Source: Actinacidiphila yanglinensis
GTDB lineage: Bacteria > Actinomycetota > Actinomycetes > Streptomycetales > Streptomycetaceae
Assembly: GCF_900107965.1 (NCBI RefSeq)
Contig: NZ_FNVU01000011.1
Span: forward strand, 186,001 to 250,000
DNA length: 64,000 nt
Direction: 5' to 3'
The notes under the pieces were generated by a model. That model did no database searches, was not told where the DNA came from, and saw only the letters and a list, made by a program, of their open reading frames with translations. Shown here piece by piece: positions 15,988 through 23,597 of this stretch. Position 1 is the first letter of the stretch. Every line of letters begins with the position of its first letter. The translations under genes were made by a program, and so were the position numbers.

Positions 15988-17988
15988 TTAGACAGGGCCG
16001 AACGGGTGAGAGGCGAGCGGATTGTCGAGGGTTCCGGCGAACTGGAGCGCGGCCGAGGGGTCGGCGAGATCGACCATGCTGCGGTTGTCGCGGAGCTGGA
16101 GCCGGTTCAGGCAGGAGCGCGCGAAGCGCGGCGTGAACAGGTCGTCGCGGCGGAACCGCGCGGCCAGCTCCGGGCGGGTGCGCAGCTGCGCCCGCTGGTA
16201 GTCCGCGACGCACTCGGCGACCGTCCGCCAGAAGGCGTCCTGGTCCAGGACCCGCCCGGTGTGCAGGATCGCGGACAGGAACCGGAGGAAGCAGTCGAAG
16301 ACGTCGGTGAACACGCACAGCACCCGCTCGTCGTCGGGCACGTCCGCGCGCACCCGCCGCACCGCCTCGGGCAGCGCCGCGTCCGGATCCATCACCGCGA
16401 TCTCCTCGGCGATGTCCTTGAAGACGACCCGCTGCACCCGGCCGCCGGCGTCCAGCACCAGGATCACGTTCTCGCCGTGCGGCATGAAGGCCAGGTCGTG
16501 GACGTACATGCAGTGCACGACCGGCACCAGGTAGGCGTCCAGGTAGCCGCGCAGCCAGCGCTCCGGCGGCTCGCCGGAGCGGGCGATCAGCGCGGCGGCG
16601 AAGGAGCCGCCGTCCGGATCGACGTGCAGCAGCGAGGCCATCGTCGCCGCCCGCTGCCCGGGGGCCAGCCCCGGCACCGGGCTCTCGCGCCACAGCGCGG
16701 CCAGCATCTTGCGATAGGGCGATCCCGGCTCGGTGGCCTCCTCGTACGGCAGCGGGTGGTAGCCGACGGCGGCGTGCTCGCGCAGGATCGAGAACCCGGC
16801 GCCGGTCAGGGTCGGGTCGGTGGCGACCAGCTCGGCGACCCAGTCGTTGATCGCCGGGGTGCCCGCCATGTACGCGGCGGACAGGCCGCGCAGGAACCCC
16901 ATGTTGAGGACGGACAGCGCGGTCTTCACGTAGTCGCGCTCGGGATGGCTGGCGTTGAAGAAGGTGCGGACCGACTGCTGGGCGACGTGCTCGTCGTCGC
17001 CCGGGCCGAGGTGGACGAGATGCCGCTGGGCGACCTCGCCGGCGAAGGTGGTGGCCAGCCGGTGCTCCCACTGCCACGGGTGGGCGGGTATCAGGAGGTA
17101 GTCCGCCGGATCGAGGCCGAGGTCCCGGAGCACCCGGGCGAAACGCTCCCGGGTGGGGCGGTCCAGCTCGCCCGCGATCAGGTCGTCGTAGGTCAGGCCG
17201 GCGCCCGCGCTGAAGTGCGCGCGGTCGCGGCGGGCGGCGAGCCAGGTCAGCCGGACCGGGGCGGCGGCCTCAGGGGTGTACGCCACCAGGTCGCGGGCGC
17301 CGAATCCGATGCGGCCGCTGTTGGCCACGAAGCAGGGGTGCCCCTCGATCATGGCGGCTTCCACCGTCAGGAACGGCGCGCCGCCGAGGTCGGCGGCGGA
17401 GTCGGCGCGCGTCGCGTACTTGAACGCGAGCGCCGAGAGGGTGGCGGTGATCTCCTCCAGGTAGAGCGGCAGCACGTCGTCGCTGAGGGAGAGGGCGGTA
17501 CGGAACTCGGTGAAGAAGGCGAGCGCGTCGAGGGGGAGCTCCTCGGAGGTGCGGGGGCCGCCTTCCGCGGGGGGATCGCTCTCGCGGGTGCGGGTGAGGG
17601 ACGACGCGTCGATGTGCCAGTGGTCCAGGGCGAGTCGCTCGGCGCGGAAACGGTAGGCCGCGCGGCCGTCGTCGGTGCGGACCACGTAGCGCTCGGCGCG
17701 GTCGGCGGTCGCCGGGGCGGTCAGCGGGTCGGCCCCGTCGGTGGAGGCGGGCTCTGTCCCGTCGGTGGCGGCCGGGTGCTGCACGGATGCGGAGGCTGGG
17801 TCGGGCACGGAGGTGGAAGCCGGGTCGGGCACGGGGTCCAGCAGCTTCTCGTGGGCGAACTCCGCGAGCGCCTTGCGGAGCAGGTGGCGGGTGGCCCGTG
17901 CCCACAGCTCGGGGGTCAGGTGGGAGGTGGGCACCGGGGACGCGTCGGCGGTGGACGGCTCCGGGTGCAGGTGGCCGGTGATCGTCAT
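15988..17988 (-). CDS. desD: DesD, NIS synthetase for desferrioxamine
   Basis: An IucA/IucC-type NRPS-independent siderophore synthetase. It activates the succinyl carboxylate of N-hydroxy-N-succinylcadaverine with ATP, then trimerises and cyclises it to desferrioxamine E (or forms B with acetyl end groups). The IucA/IucC core begins near residue 120; typical segments are IPAHPWQWEHRLATTFAG and MASLLHVDPDGGSFAAAL, and the C-terminal FhuF-like part carries FTDVFDCFLRFLSAIL. At 666 residues it exceeds the family size I recall (about 595). Most of the excess is a Pro/Ala/Ser/Asp repeat-like insertion at residues 51-98 (VPDPASTS, VPDPASAS). The start overlaps the desC stop as ATGA, and it is the last gene of the operon. 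Confidence 0.95.
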   Translation of the reverse strand: MTITGHLHPEPSTADASPVPTSHLTPELWARATRHLLRKALAEFAHEKLLDPVPDPASTSVPDPASASVQHPAATDGTEPASTDGADPLTAPATADRAERYVVRTDDGRAAYRFRAERLALDHWHIDASSLTRTRESDPPAEGGPRTSEELPLDALAFFTEFRTALSLSDDVLPLYLEEITATLSALAFKYATRADSAADLGGAPFLTVEAAMIEGHPCFVANSGRIGFGARDLVAYTPEAAAPVRLTWLAARRDRAHFSAGAGLTYDDLIAGELDRPTRERFARVLRDLGLDPADYLLIPAHPWQWEHRLATTFAGEVAQRHLVHLGPGDDEHVAQQSVRTFFNASHPERDYVKTALSVLNMGFLRGLSAAYMAGTPAINDWVAELVATDPTLTGAGFSILREHAAVGYHPLPYEEATEPGSPYRKMLAALWRESPVPGLAPGQRAATMASLLHVDPDGGSFAAALIARSGEPPERWLRGYLDAYLVPVVHCMYVHDLAFMPHGENVILVLDAGGRVQRVVFKDIAEEIAVMDPDAALPEAVRRVRADVPDDERVLCVFTDVFDCFLRFLSAILHTGRVLDQDAFWRTVAECVADYQRAQLRTRPELAARFRRDDLFTPRFARSCLNRLQLRDNRSMVDLADPSAALQFAGTLDNPLASHPFGPV

Positions 17989-18542
17989 CGCGCCGCCCGC
18001 CTCGCGCCGAGCGTCGCCTCGTACGCCTCGCGGGTGCAGACGCTCAGCAGCGCCTCCTTCTCCGGTTTGCGCAACCGGCCCACCACCTCGAAGCCGACGG
18101 TCGCGTTCAGCGTGTGGATCGCGGTGTTGCGGACGTCCGGTTCGACCACGACCCGGCGCACCCCGGGGTCGGCGAACAGTTCGGCCATGACCGCGGCGAT
18201 GACCGCCCGGGTGAAGCCGTGCACGGGCCGGTCGGCCGGCGCGACGAGGAAGTGCATCCCGAGGTCGCCCGGCTGCGCGTCGTACAGCCCGGCCAGCTCC
18301 ACGCGCGCGGGGTCGTACCGCTCCAGCAGGCAGACCGGCCGGCCTTCGGACGACCCGATGAACGCGTCCTGGTACGGCGCCTGCGCGATGTCCGCGTAGG
18401 CGCGCTCGACGTCGTACCGGCTCGCGTCGGACATCAGCCAGAACGGGGCCTTGGGGTCGGTGACCCACGTGTGGAGCAGGTCGGCGTCGGCGGGCGGGTC
18501 GACCGGGCGGAAGGTGAACAGGGCAGGGTCGGGCGCGGTCAT
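17985..18542 (-). CDS. desC: DesC, N-hydroxycadaverine acyltransferase
   Basis: A GNAT-fold acyltransferase (IucB/RhbD type) that transfers succinyl or acetyl groups from CoA to N-hydroxycadaverine. It has 185 residues. The family pattern is FWLMSDASRYDVERAYADI, then LGMHFLVAPADRPVHGFT and VVVEPDVRNTAIHTLNATVGFEVV. ATGA overlaps link it to desB upstream and desD downstream, so the three are translationally coupled. Confidence 0.93.
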   Translation of the reverse strand: MTAPDPALFTFRPVDPPADADLLHTWVTDPKAPFWLMSDASRYDVERAYADIAQAPYQDAFIGSSEGRPVCLLERYDPARVELAGLYDAQPGDLGMHFLVAPADRPVHGFTRAVIAAVMAELFADPGVRRVVVEPDVRNTAIHTLNATVGFEVVGRLRKPEKEALLSVCTREAYEATLGARRAAR

Positions 18543-19813
18543 ACGGAGAACTCCTGGAAGGCGATGGCCGTCTCCACCCGGTACGGCTCCTCGCCGTCGA
18601 GCAGATGGCGGATGATGCGGGAATTGCGGTACGCGGCCATGCCGAGGTCGGGGGAGGCGAACCCGTGGGTGTGCAGCTCGGCGTTCTGGACGTAGATGCC
18701 GCGTCCGGTGACGTCGATGGCATAGTCGCGGCTGACGTCGTACCGGCCCTGGTCGTCCCAGCGGATGCGGTCGCGGACCGGGGCGAGGAAGTCCGGCACC
18801 CGGTAGCGGTAGCCGGTGGCCAGCACCAGGCCCTCCGTGGTGAGGGTGTGCGCGCGATCCTGCTCGTGCTGGCGCAGCCCGAGGGTGTACGTGCCGGTGG
18901 CCGGGTCGTGGGAGGCGCTGTCCAGCGAGGTGTTGGTGAGCAGCCGGGTGGGGACCTTGCCGCGCCGGCTCCTGGTGTAGAGCAGGTCGAAGATCGCGTT
19001 GATCAGGTCGGAGTCGATCCCCTTGTACAGGCTCTTCTGCGTGCTGTTGAGCGTGTCGCGGACCGGCCCCGGCAGCGCGTGGAAGTAGTCGACGTACTCC
19101 GGTGAGGTCATCTCCAGGGTGAGCTTGGTGTATTCGAGCGGGAAGAAGCGCGGCGAGCGGGTCACCCAGGTGAGGTGGTAGCCGTGGGTGTCGATGTCCT
19201 GGAGCAGGTCGTGGTAGATCTCGGCGGCGCTCTGCCCGCTGCCGACGACGGTGATGCTGCGCTTGCCCAGCAGCCCGGGCTTCGCCTCCAGGTAGCGGGA
19301 GTTGTGCAGGAAGTCCCCGCCGAGCCCGCCCACGGCGGACGGCAGGTGGGGCGGGGTACCGGTGCCCAGGACCAGGCGCGGCGCGCGGTAGGTCTCGCCG
19401 TTCGCCGTCCGCACCTCGTACTCCGCGAGGCGCTCGTCGTACGTCACCTCGGTCACGCTCCGCCCGAAGCGCACCGACGGCAGGCGGGCGGCGGCCCATC
19501 GGCAGTAGTCGTTGAACTCCTCGCGCAGCGGGTGGAAGTTCTCCCGGATGTAGAAGGGGTACAACCGGCCCGACTGCTTGAGGTAGTTGAGGAAGCTGAA
19601 CGGCGAGGTGGGGTCCGCGAGGGTCACCAGGTCGGACATGAAGGGGGTCTGGAGGGAACTGCCCTCCAGGAACATGCCCGAGTGCCAGTCGAAGTCGGGC
19701 TTGCTCTCCAGGAACAGGCCGCGGGGGCGGGCGAGCGGGGCGGTCAGGCAGGCGAGGCCGAGGTTGAAGGGGCCGAGGCCGATGCCGATGAAGTCGAGCT
19801 CAGGCGTGGACAA
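18539..19813 (-). CDS. desB: DesB, cadaverine N-monooxygenase
   Basis: A flavin-dependent N-hydroxylating monooxygenase (IucD/SidA family) that converts cadaverine to N-hydroxycadaverine with NADPH and O2. The FAD motif GIGLGPFNLGLA is at the N-terminus, the NADPH motif VVGSGQSAAEI is near the middle, and LATGYRYRVP marks the end of the core. Start choice: TTG at 19813, because it lies just after a GGAG ribosome-binding site and gives an N-terminus (LSTPELDFIG) matching the family. This overlaps the 3' end of desA by 14 bases. Upstream codons read only desA out of frame. 424 residues. Confidence 0.93.
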   Translation of the reverse strand: MSTPELDFIGIGLGPFNLGLACLTAPLARPRGLFLESKPDFDWHSGMFLEGSSLQTPFMSDLVTLADPTSPFSFLNYLKQSGRLYPFYIRENFHPLREEFNDYCRWAAARLPSVRFGRSVTEVTYDERLAEYEVRTANGETYRAPRLVLGTGTPPHLPSAVGGLGGDFLHNSRYLEAKPGLLGKRSITVVGSGQSAAEIYHDLLQDIDTHGYHLTWVTRSPRFFPLEYTKLTLEMTSPEYVDYFHALPGPVRDTLNSTQKSLYKGIDSDLINAIFDLLYTRSRRGKVPTRLLTNTSLDSASHDPATGTYTLGLRQHEQDRAHTLTTEGLVLATGYRYRVPDFLAPVRDRIRWDDQGRYDVSRDYAIDVTGRGIYVQNAELHTHGFASPDLGMAAYRNSRIIRHLLDGEEPYRVETAIAFQEFSV

Positions 19814-21260
19814 GCGGCTCTCCGGTGGTCGTGGTGTCGAGGTAGCGGTCGGCGTGCTCGGCGAGCAGATCCAGGACGGCGGTGATGTCGGCGAGGGTGG
19901 TCCTCGGGTTGAGCAGCGTGAACTTGAGGTAGTGGCTGCCGCGGACCGTGGTGGCGGCGACCACGCCCTGGCCGGCGGCGGACAGCGCCTTGCGGGCATG
20001 GAGGTTGGCGCGGTCGACGGCGGAGGGGGCGACGATGCCGGCCGGCATCCGGCGGAAGACCAGCGTGGACAGCGTGGGGCGCGCCACGACCTCGAAACGC
20101 GGGTCGGCGTCCAGCACCCGCCATGCGGCGCCGGCCAGGTCCAGCACCTCGTCGAAGAGGCTGCCGACCCCGTCGGCGCCCATCACGCGCAGCGTCATCC
20201 ACAGCTTGAGGGCGTCGAAACGGCGGGTGGTCTGCAACGACTTGTCCACCTGGTTGGGGATGCGCTCGGCGACGGCGCGGCGCGGGTTGAGGTAGTCGGA
20301 GTGGTGGGTGGCGTGCCGCAGCGTGTCGCGGTCGCGGACCAGCACCGCGCTCGAACTCACCGGCTGGAAGAAGGACTTGTGGTAATCGACGGTGACGGAG
20401 TCGGCCGCCTCGATGCCGTCGAGCAGGTGGCGCCGGGTGGGGGAGACCAGCAGCCCGCAGCCGTAGGCGGCGTCGACGTGCAGCCAGGCGCCGTGGCGGG
20501 CGCAGAGGTCGGCGACGGCGGGGAGCGGGTCGATGGAGCCGAAGTCGGTGGTGCCGGCGGTGGCCACCACGGCCATCGGGGTCAGCCCGTCGCGGGTGCA
20601 GCGCTCCAACTCCCGCTGGAGGGCTTCCGGTTGCATGCGGCGGTCGTGGTCGCAGGGGAGGGCGACGACCGCGTCGTCGGGCAGGCCGAGGAGTTTGGCC
20701 GAGGTGCGGACGCTGAAGTGGCCGCATTCGGAGGCCAGGACGCGGAGCCGGGCCGGGTCGGCGCCCCTGCTGAGCGCTTCTTCCCGGGCCAGGAAGAGCG
20801 CTTGGAGGTTGGACTGGGTGCCGCCGCTGGTGAACACCCCGTCGGCGGCGGGGCCGAGGCCGATCCGGGCCGCTGTCCAGTCGATCAGCCGGCGCTCGAT
20901 CAGGGTGGCGCCGGCGCTCTGGTCCCAGGTGTCCAGCGAGGAGTTGACCGCGCTGAGCACGGCCTCGGCGGCGACCGCGGGGATCGCCACCGGGCAGTTG
21001 AGGTGGGCGAGGTAGCGGGGGTGGTGGAAGTAGACGGCGTCGCGCAGGTACACCGAATCCAGCTCGGCGAGGGCGGCGCCGGTGTCGCCGAGCGGCTGGT
21101 CGAGGTCGATGGCGTCGACCCGCGGGGCGAGGGCGTCGGGGGTGATGCCGGTGAACGGCCGGTCGGTCGCGGCGAGGGTGGCCGCCACCCGCTCGACTCC
21201 TTGGGCGACGGAGCTCCGGTACTGCTCCGTCGTGGCGTCACTGAGCAGGTGTGAGCGCAT
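19800..21260 (-). CDS. desA: DesA, PLP-dependent lysine decarboxylase
   Basis: Makes cadaverine from L-lysine, the first step of desferrioxamine biosynthesis. It is a group II (glutamate/DOPA decarboxylase-like) PLP enzyme. The cofactor lysine lies in VDYHKSFFQP, the substrate region in FTSGGTQSNLQAL, and the PLP-stacking and Asp elements in HVDAAYGCG. The N-terminus MRSHLL matches S. coelicolor DesA as I recall it. AGAGG eight bases upstream supports this ATG over an in-frame GTG five codons earlier. It is the first gene of the operon, behind an iron box 28 bases upstream of the start codon. Confidence 0.95.
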   Translation of the reverse strand: MRSHLLSDATTEQYRSSVAQGVERVAATLAATDRPFTGITPDALAPRVDAIDLDQPLGDTGAALAELDSVYLRDAVYFHHPRYLAHLNCPVAIPAVAAEAVLSAVNSSLDTWDQSAGATLIERRLIDWTAARIGLGPAADGVFTSGGTQSNLQALFLAREEALSRGADPARLRVLASECGHFSVRTSAKLLGLPDDAVVALPCDHDRRMQPEALQRELERCTRDGLTPMAVVATAGTTDFGSIDPLPAVADLCARHGAWLHVDAAYGCGLLVSPTRRHLLDGIEAADSVTVDYHKSFFQPVSSSAVLVRDRDTLRHATHHSDYLNPRRAVAERIPNQVDKSLQTTRRFDALKLWMTLRVMGADGVGSLFDEVLDLAGAAWRVLDADPRFEVVARPTLSTLVFRRMPAGIVAPSAVDRANLHARKALSAAGQGVVAATTVRGSHYLKFTLLNPRTTLADITAVLDLLAEHADRYLDTTTTGEPLVHA

Positions 21261-21287
21261 GGGCGGACCTCTCACTGGGGGGCTGAG

Positions 21288-21306
21288 TAAGGTGAGCCTA
21301 ACCTAA
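21288..21306. promoter_or_regulatory. Iron box (DmdR1/IdeR operator) before desA
   Basis: TAAGGTGAGCCTAACCTAA differs at one position from the 19-bp iron-box consensus TTAGGTGAGCCTAACCTAA. It lies 28 bases upstream of desA. Iron-loaded DmdR1 (DtxR/IdeR family) should repress the operon here, so it is switched on in iron shortage. Confidence 0.93.
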
Positions 21307-21369
21307 CTCAGCCGCCCTCTGCAGGCCCACCCGGCCCTTCCGCCCCGCCGTCGCCCTCGCGCGCCGCCG

Positions 21370-22536
21370 CTATCCGGCCAACCCCAACTCCCTTGCGATC
21401 AGCATCCGTTGGACTTCACTGGTGCCCTCGCCGATCTCCAGGATCTTGGCGTCGCGCCACATCCGGGCCACCGGGTACTCGTTCATGAAGCCGTATCCGC
21501 CGTGGATCTGGGTGGCCTCGCGGGCGTTGGTCACCGCGACCTCGGAGGTGTAGAGCTTCGCGAGCGCCGCCTCCTTCTTGAACGCCTCCCCGCTCACCAG
21601 CCGCGACGCCGCGTCCCGCCAGGCCAGCCGTGCGGTGTGGGCGCGCATCTCCATGTCCGCCAGCTTGAACTGGATCGCCTGGTTCGCGCCGATCGGCCGG
21701 CCGAACGCCTGCCGCTGCTGCGCGTACGCCAGCGACTCGTCCAGGCACCCCTGGGCAAGTCCGGTGGCCAGCGCGGAGATCGCGACCCGCCCCTCGTCCA
21801 GGGTGCGCAGGAACTGGGCGTACCCCCGGCCCTCCTCGCCCAGCAGATTCGCCGCCGGCACCCGGCACTCCACGAAGGACAGCTCCCGGGTGTCCGAGGC
21901 GTTCCAGCCGACCTTGCTGTACTTCTTCGACACCGTGAACCCCGGCGTGCCGGACGGGACGATGATCGACGAGATCCGCGGCCGGCCGTCGTCCTTGCGG
22001 CCGGTCACCGCGGTCACCGTGACCAGGCCGGTGATGTCGGTGCCGGAGTTGGTGATGAAGCACTTCGTGCCGTTGATCACCCACTCGTCGCTCTCCCGGT
22101 CCAGCCGGGCGGTGGTCCTGGTGCCGCCCGCGTCCGAACCGCACTCCGGCTCGGTGAGCCCGAACGCCCCCAGCATCTCGCCCGCGCACAACTGCGGCAG
22201 CCAGGTCCGCTTCTGCTCCTCGGTGCCGAACCGGAAGACCGGCATCGCTCCCAGCGACACCCCCGCTTCCAGCGTGATCGCCACCGACGAGTCCACCCGG
22301 GCCAGCTCCTCCAGCGCCAGCCCCAGCGCGAAGTAGTCCCCGCCCATCCCGCCGTACTCCTCGGGGAACGGCAGCCCGAACAGGCCCATCCGCCCCATCT
22401 CCCGCACGATCTCGTACGGGAACTCCTCACGCTCGTAGAAGTCGCCGATCTTCGGCGCGACCACGTCGCGCGCGAACTCCGCTACGGTCGCCCGCAGCGA
22501 CTCGTGCTCCTCGGACAGACGATGCTCGATCGACAT
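21370..22536 (-). CDS. acdH: Acyl-CoA dehydrogenase (AcdH-like)
   Basis: An FAD-dependent alpha,beta-dehydrogenase of short/branched-chain acyl-CoAs, 388 residues. The FAD/substrate motif GLTEPECGSDAGG is at 126-138, QIHGGYGFMNEYPV at 343-356, and the catalytic base is E370 in GEGTSEVQRM (the canonical SCAD/MCAD position). It is the last gene of an operon with the HMG-CoA lyase and carboxylase subunits, which points to branched-chain amino-acid (especially leucine) degradation. The S. coelicolor gene at the same locus is acdH. The stop lies 109 bases before the desA start, with the iron box between. Confidence 0.92.
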   Translation of the reverse strand: MSIEHRLSEEHESLRATVAEFARDVVAPKIGDFYEREEFPYEIVREMGRMGLFGLPFPEEYGGMGGDYFALGLALEELARVDSSVAITLEAGVSLGAMPVFRFGTEEQKRTWLPQLCAGEMLGAFGLTEPECGSDAGGTRTTARLDRESDEWVINGTKCFITNSGTDITGLVTVTAVTGRKDDGRPRISSIIVPSGTPGFTVSKKYSKVGWNASDTRELSFVECRVPAANLLGEEGRGYAQFLRTLDEGRVAISALATGLAQGCLDESLAYAQQRQAFGRPIGANQAIQFKLADMEMRAHTARLAWRDAASRLVSGEAFKKEAALAKLYTSEVAVTNAREATQIHGGYGFMNEYPVARMWRDAKILEIGEGTSEVQRMLIARELGLAG

Positions 22537-22538
22537 GG

Positions 22539-23597
22539 CTACTGCTCCCGGTGGGTCAGGGCGCGGACGGTACGGGACGGGCTCGGCCGTCCCAACTGCT
22601 CCGCCATCCAGACGCTTGTGGCGCTGAGGCGGTCGAGGTCGACCCCGGTCCGGATGCCGAGCCCGTGCAGCATCCAGACGAGGTCTTCGGTGGCCAGGTT
22701 TCCGGTGGCGCTCTTGGCGTACGGGCAGCCGCCGAGGCCGCCCGCCGACGCGTCGACGACGCCGACGCCCCGCTGGAGCGCGGCCAGGGTGTTCGACAGC
22801 GCCTGGCCGTAGGTGTCGTGGAAGTGCACCGCGAGGTGGTCCGTCGGGACCCCGCCGCCGGTCAGCTCGTCCAGCAGCGCGACGACATGGCCCGGCGTCG
22901 CCACACCGATGGTGTCGCCGAGGCTCAACTCGGTGCAGCCGAGTTCGTACAGCCGGCGGGCGACCTCGGCCACCTGCTTGACCGGGACCGGGCCTTCCCA
23001 GGGGTCGCCGAAGCACATCGACAGATAGCCGCGCACCCGCAACCCCTCCGACCGGGCCCGCGCCACCACCGGCTCGAACATCGCCAGCGACTCCTCCACC
23101 GTGCGGTTCAGGTTCGCCCGGGCGAAGGACTCGGTGGCGCTGCCGAACACCGCGATCTCCCGCACCCCCAGCGCGAGCGCCCGCTCCAGCCCCCGGGCGT
23201 TCGGCACCAGCACCGGCAGGCGCAGTCCCGGGTCCACGGTCAGGTCGGCGAGCAGCGGCATCAGCTCCGCGGCATCCGCCAACTGCGGTACCCACGCCGG
23301 GTGGACGAAGCTGGTCGCCTCGATCGTGGTCAGCCCCGCTTCGGCCAGCCGGTGGACGAACTCCGCCTTCACGTCGGTGGGCACCGTCGTCTTCTCGTTC
23401 TGCAGGCCGTCCCGGGCGCCCACTTCGTGGATGCGGACGTGTTCCGGCAGGCCGGGCATCGGGACGGGCATCGGCAGTCCCGCGGGGAGCCCTTCGGTGC
23501 TGGGGCTGGTTCTGGTGTTCGTGCTGGTCGCGTTCGTGCCCCTGCCCGTGTCGGTGGTCCCGCGCCCGGCTTCGGTCGGCGTCTCGCGGTCGGTCAT
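22539..23597 (-). CDS. Hydroxymethylglutaryl-CoA lyase
   Basis: Splits 3-hydroxy-3-methylglutaryl-CoA into acetoacetate and acetyl-CoA, the last step of leucine catabolism. It is a DRE-TIM metallolyase: HEVGARDGLQNEK provides the Arg-Asp metal/catalytic pair, HFHDTYGQAL the metal-binding histidines, and GLGGCPYAKSATGN the active-site cysteine loop of HMG-CoA lyases. An N-terminal Thr/Ser/Gly-rich extension of about 50 residues precedes the barrel. GGGGAGG lies before the ATG, and the start overlaps the carboxylase stop by four bases. Confidence 0.92.
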   Translation of the reverse strand: MTDRETPTEAGRGTTDTGRGTNATSTNTRTSPSTEGLPAGLPMPVPMPGLPEHVRIHEVGARDGLQNEKTTVPTDVKAEFVHRLAEAGLTTIEATSFVHPAWVPQLADAAELMPLLADLTVDPGLRLPVLVPNARGLERALALGVREIAVFGSATESFARANLNRTVEESLAMFEPVVARARSEGLRVRGYLSMCFGDPWEGPVPVKQVAEVARRLYELGCTELSLGDTIGVATPGHVVALLDELTGGGVPTDHLAVHFHDTYGQALSNTLAALQRGVGVVDASAGGLGGCPYAKSATGNLATEDLVWMLHGLGIRTGVDLDRLSATSVWMAEQLGRPSPSRTVRALTHREQ

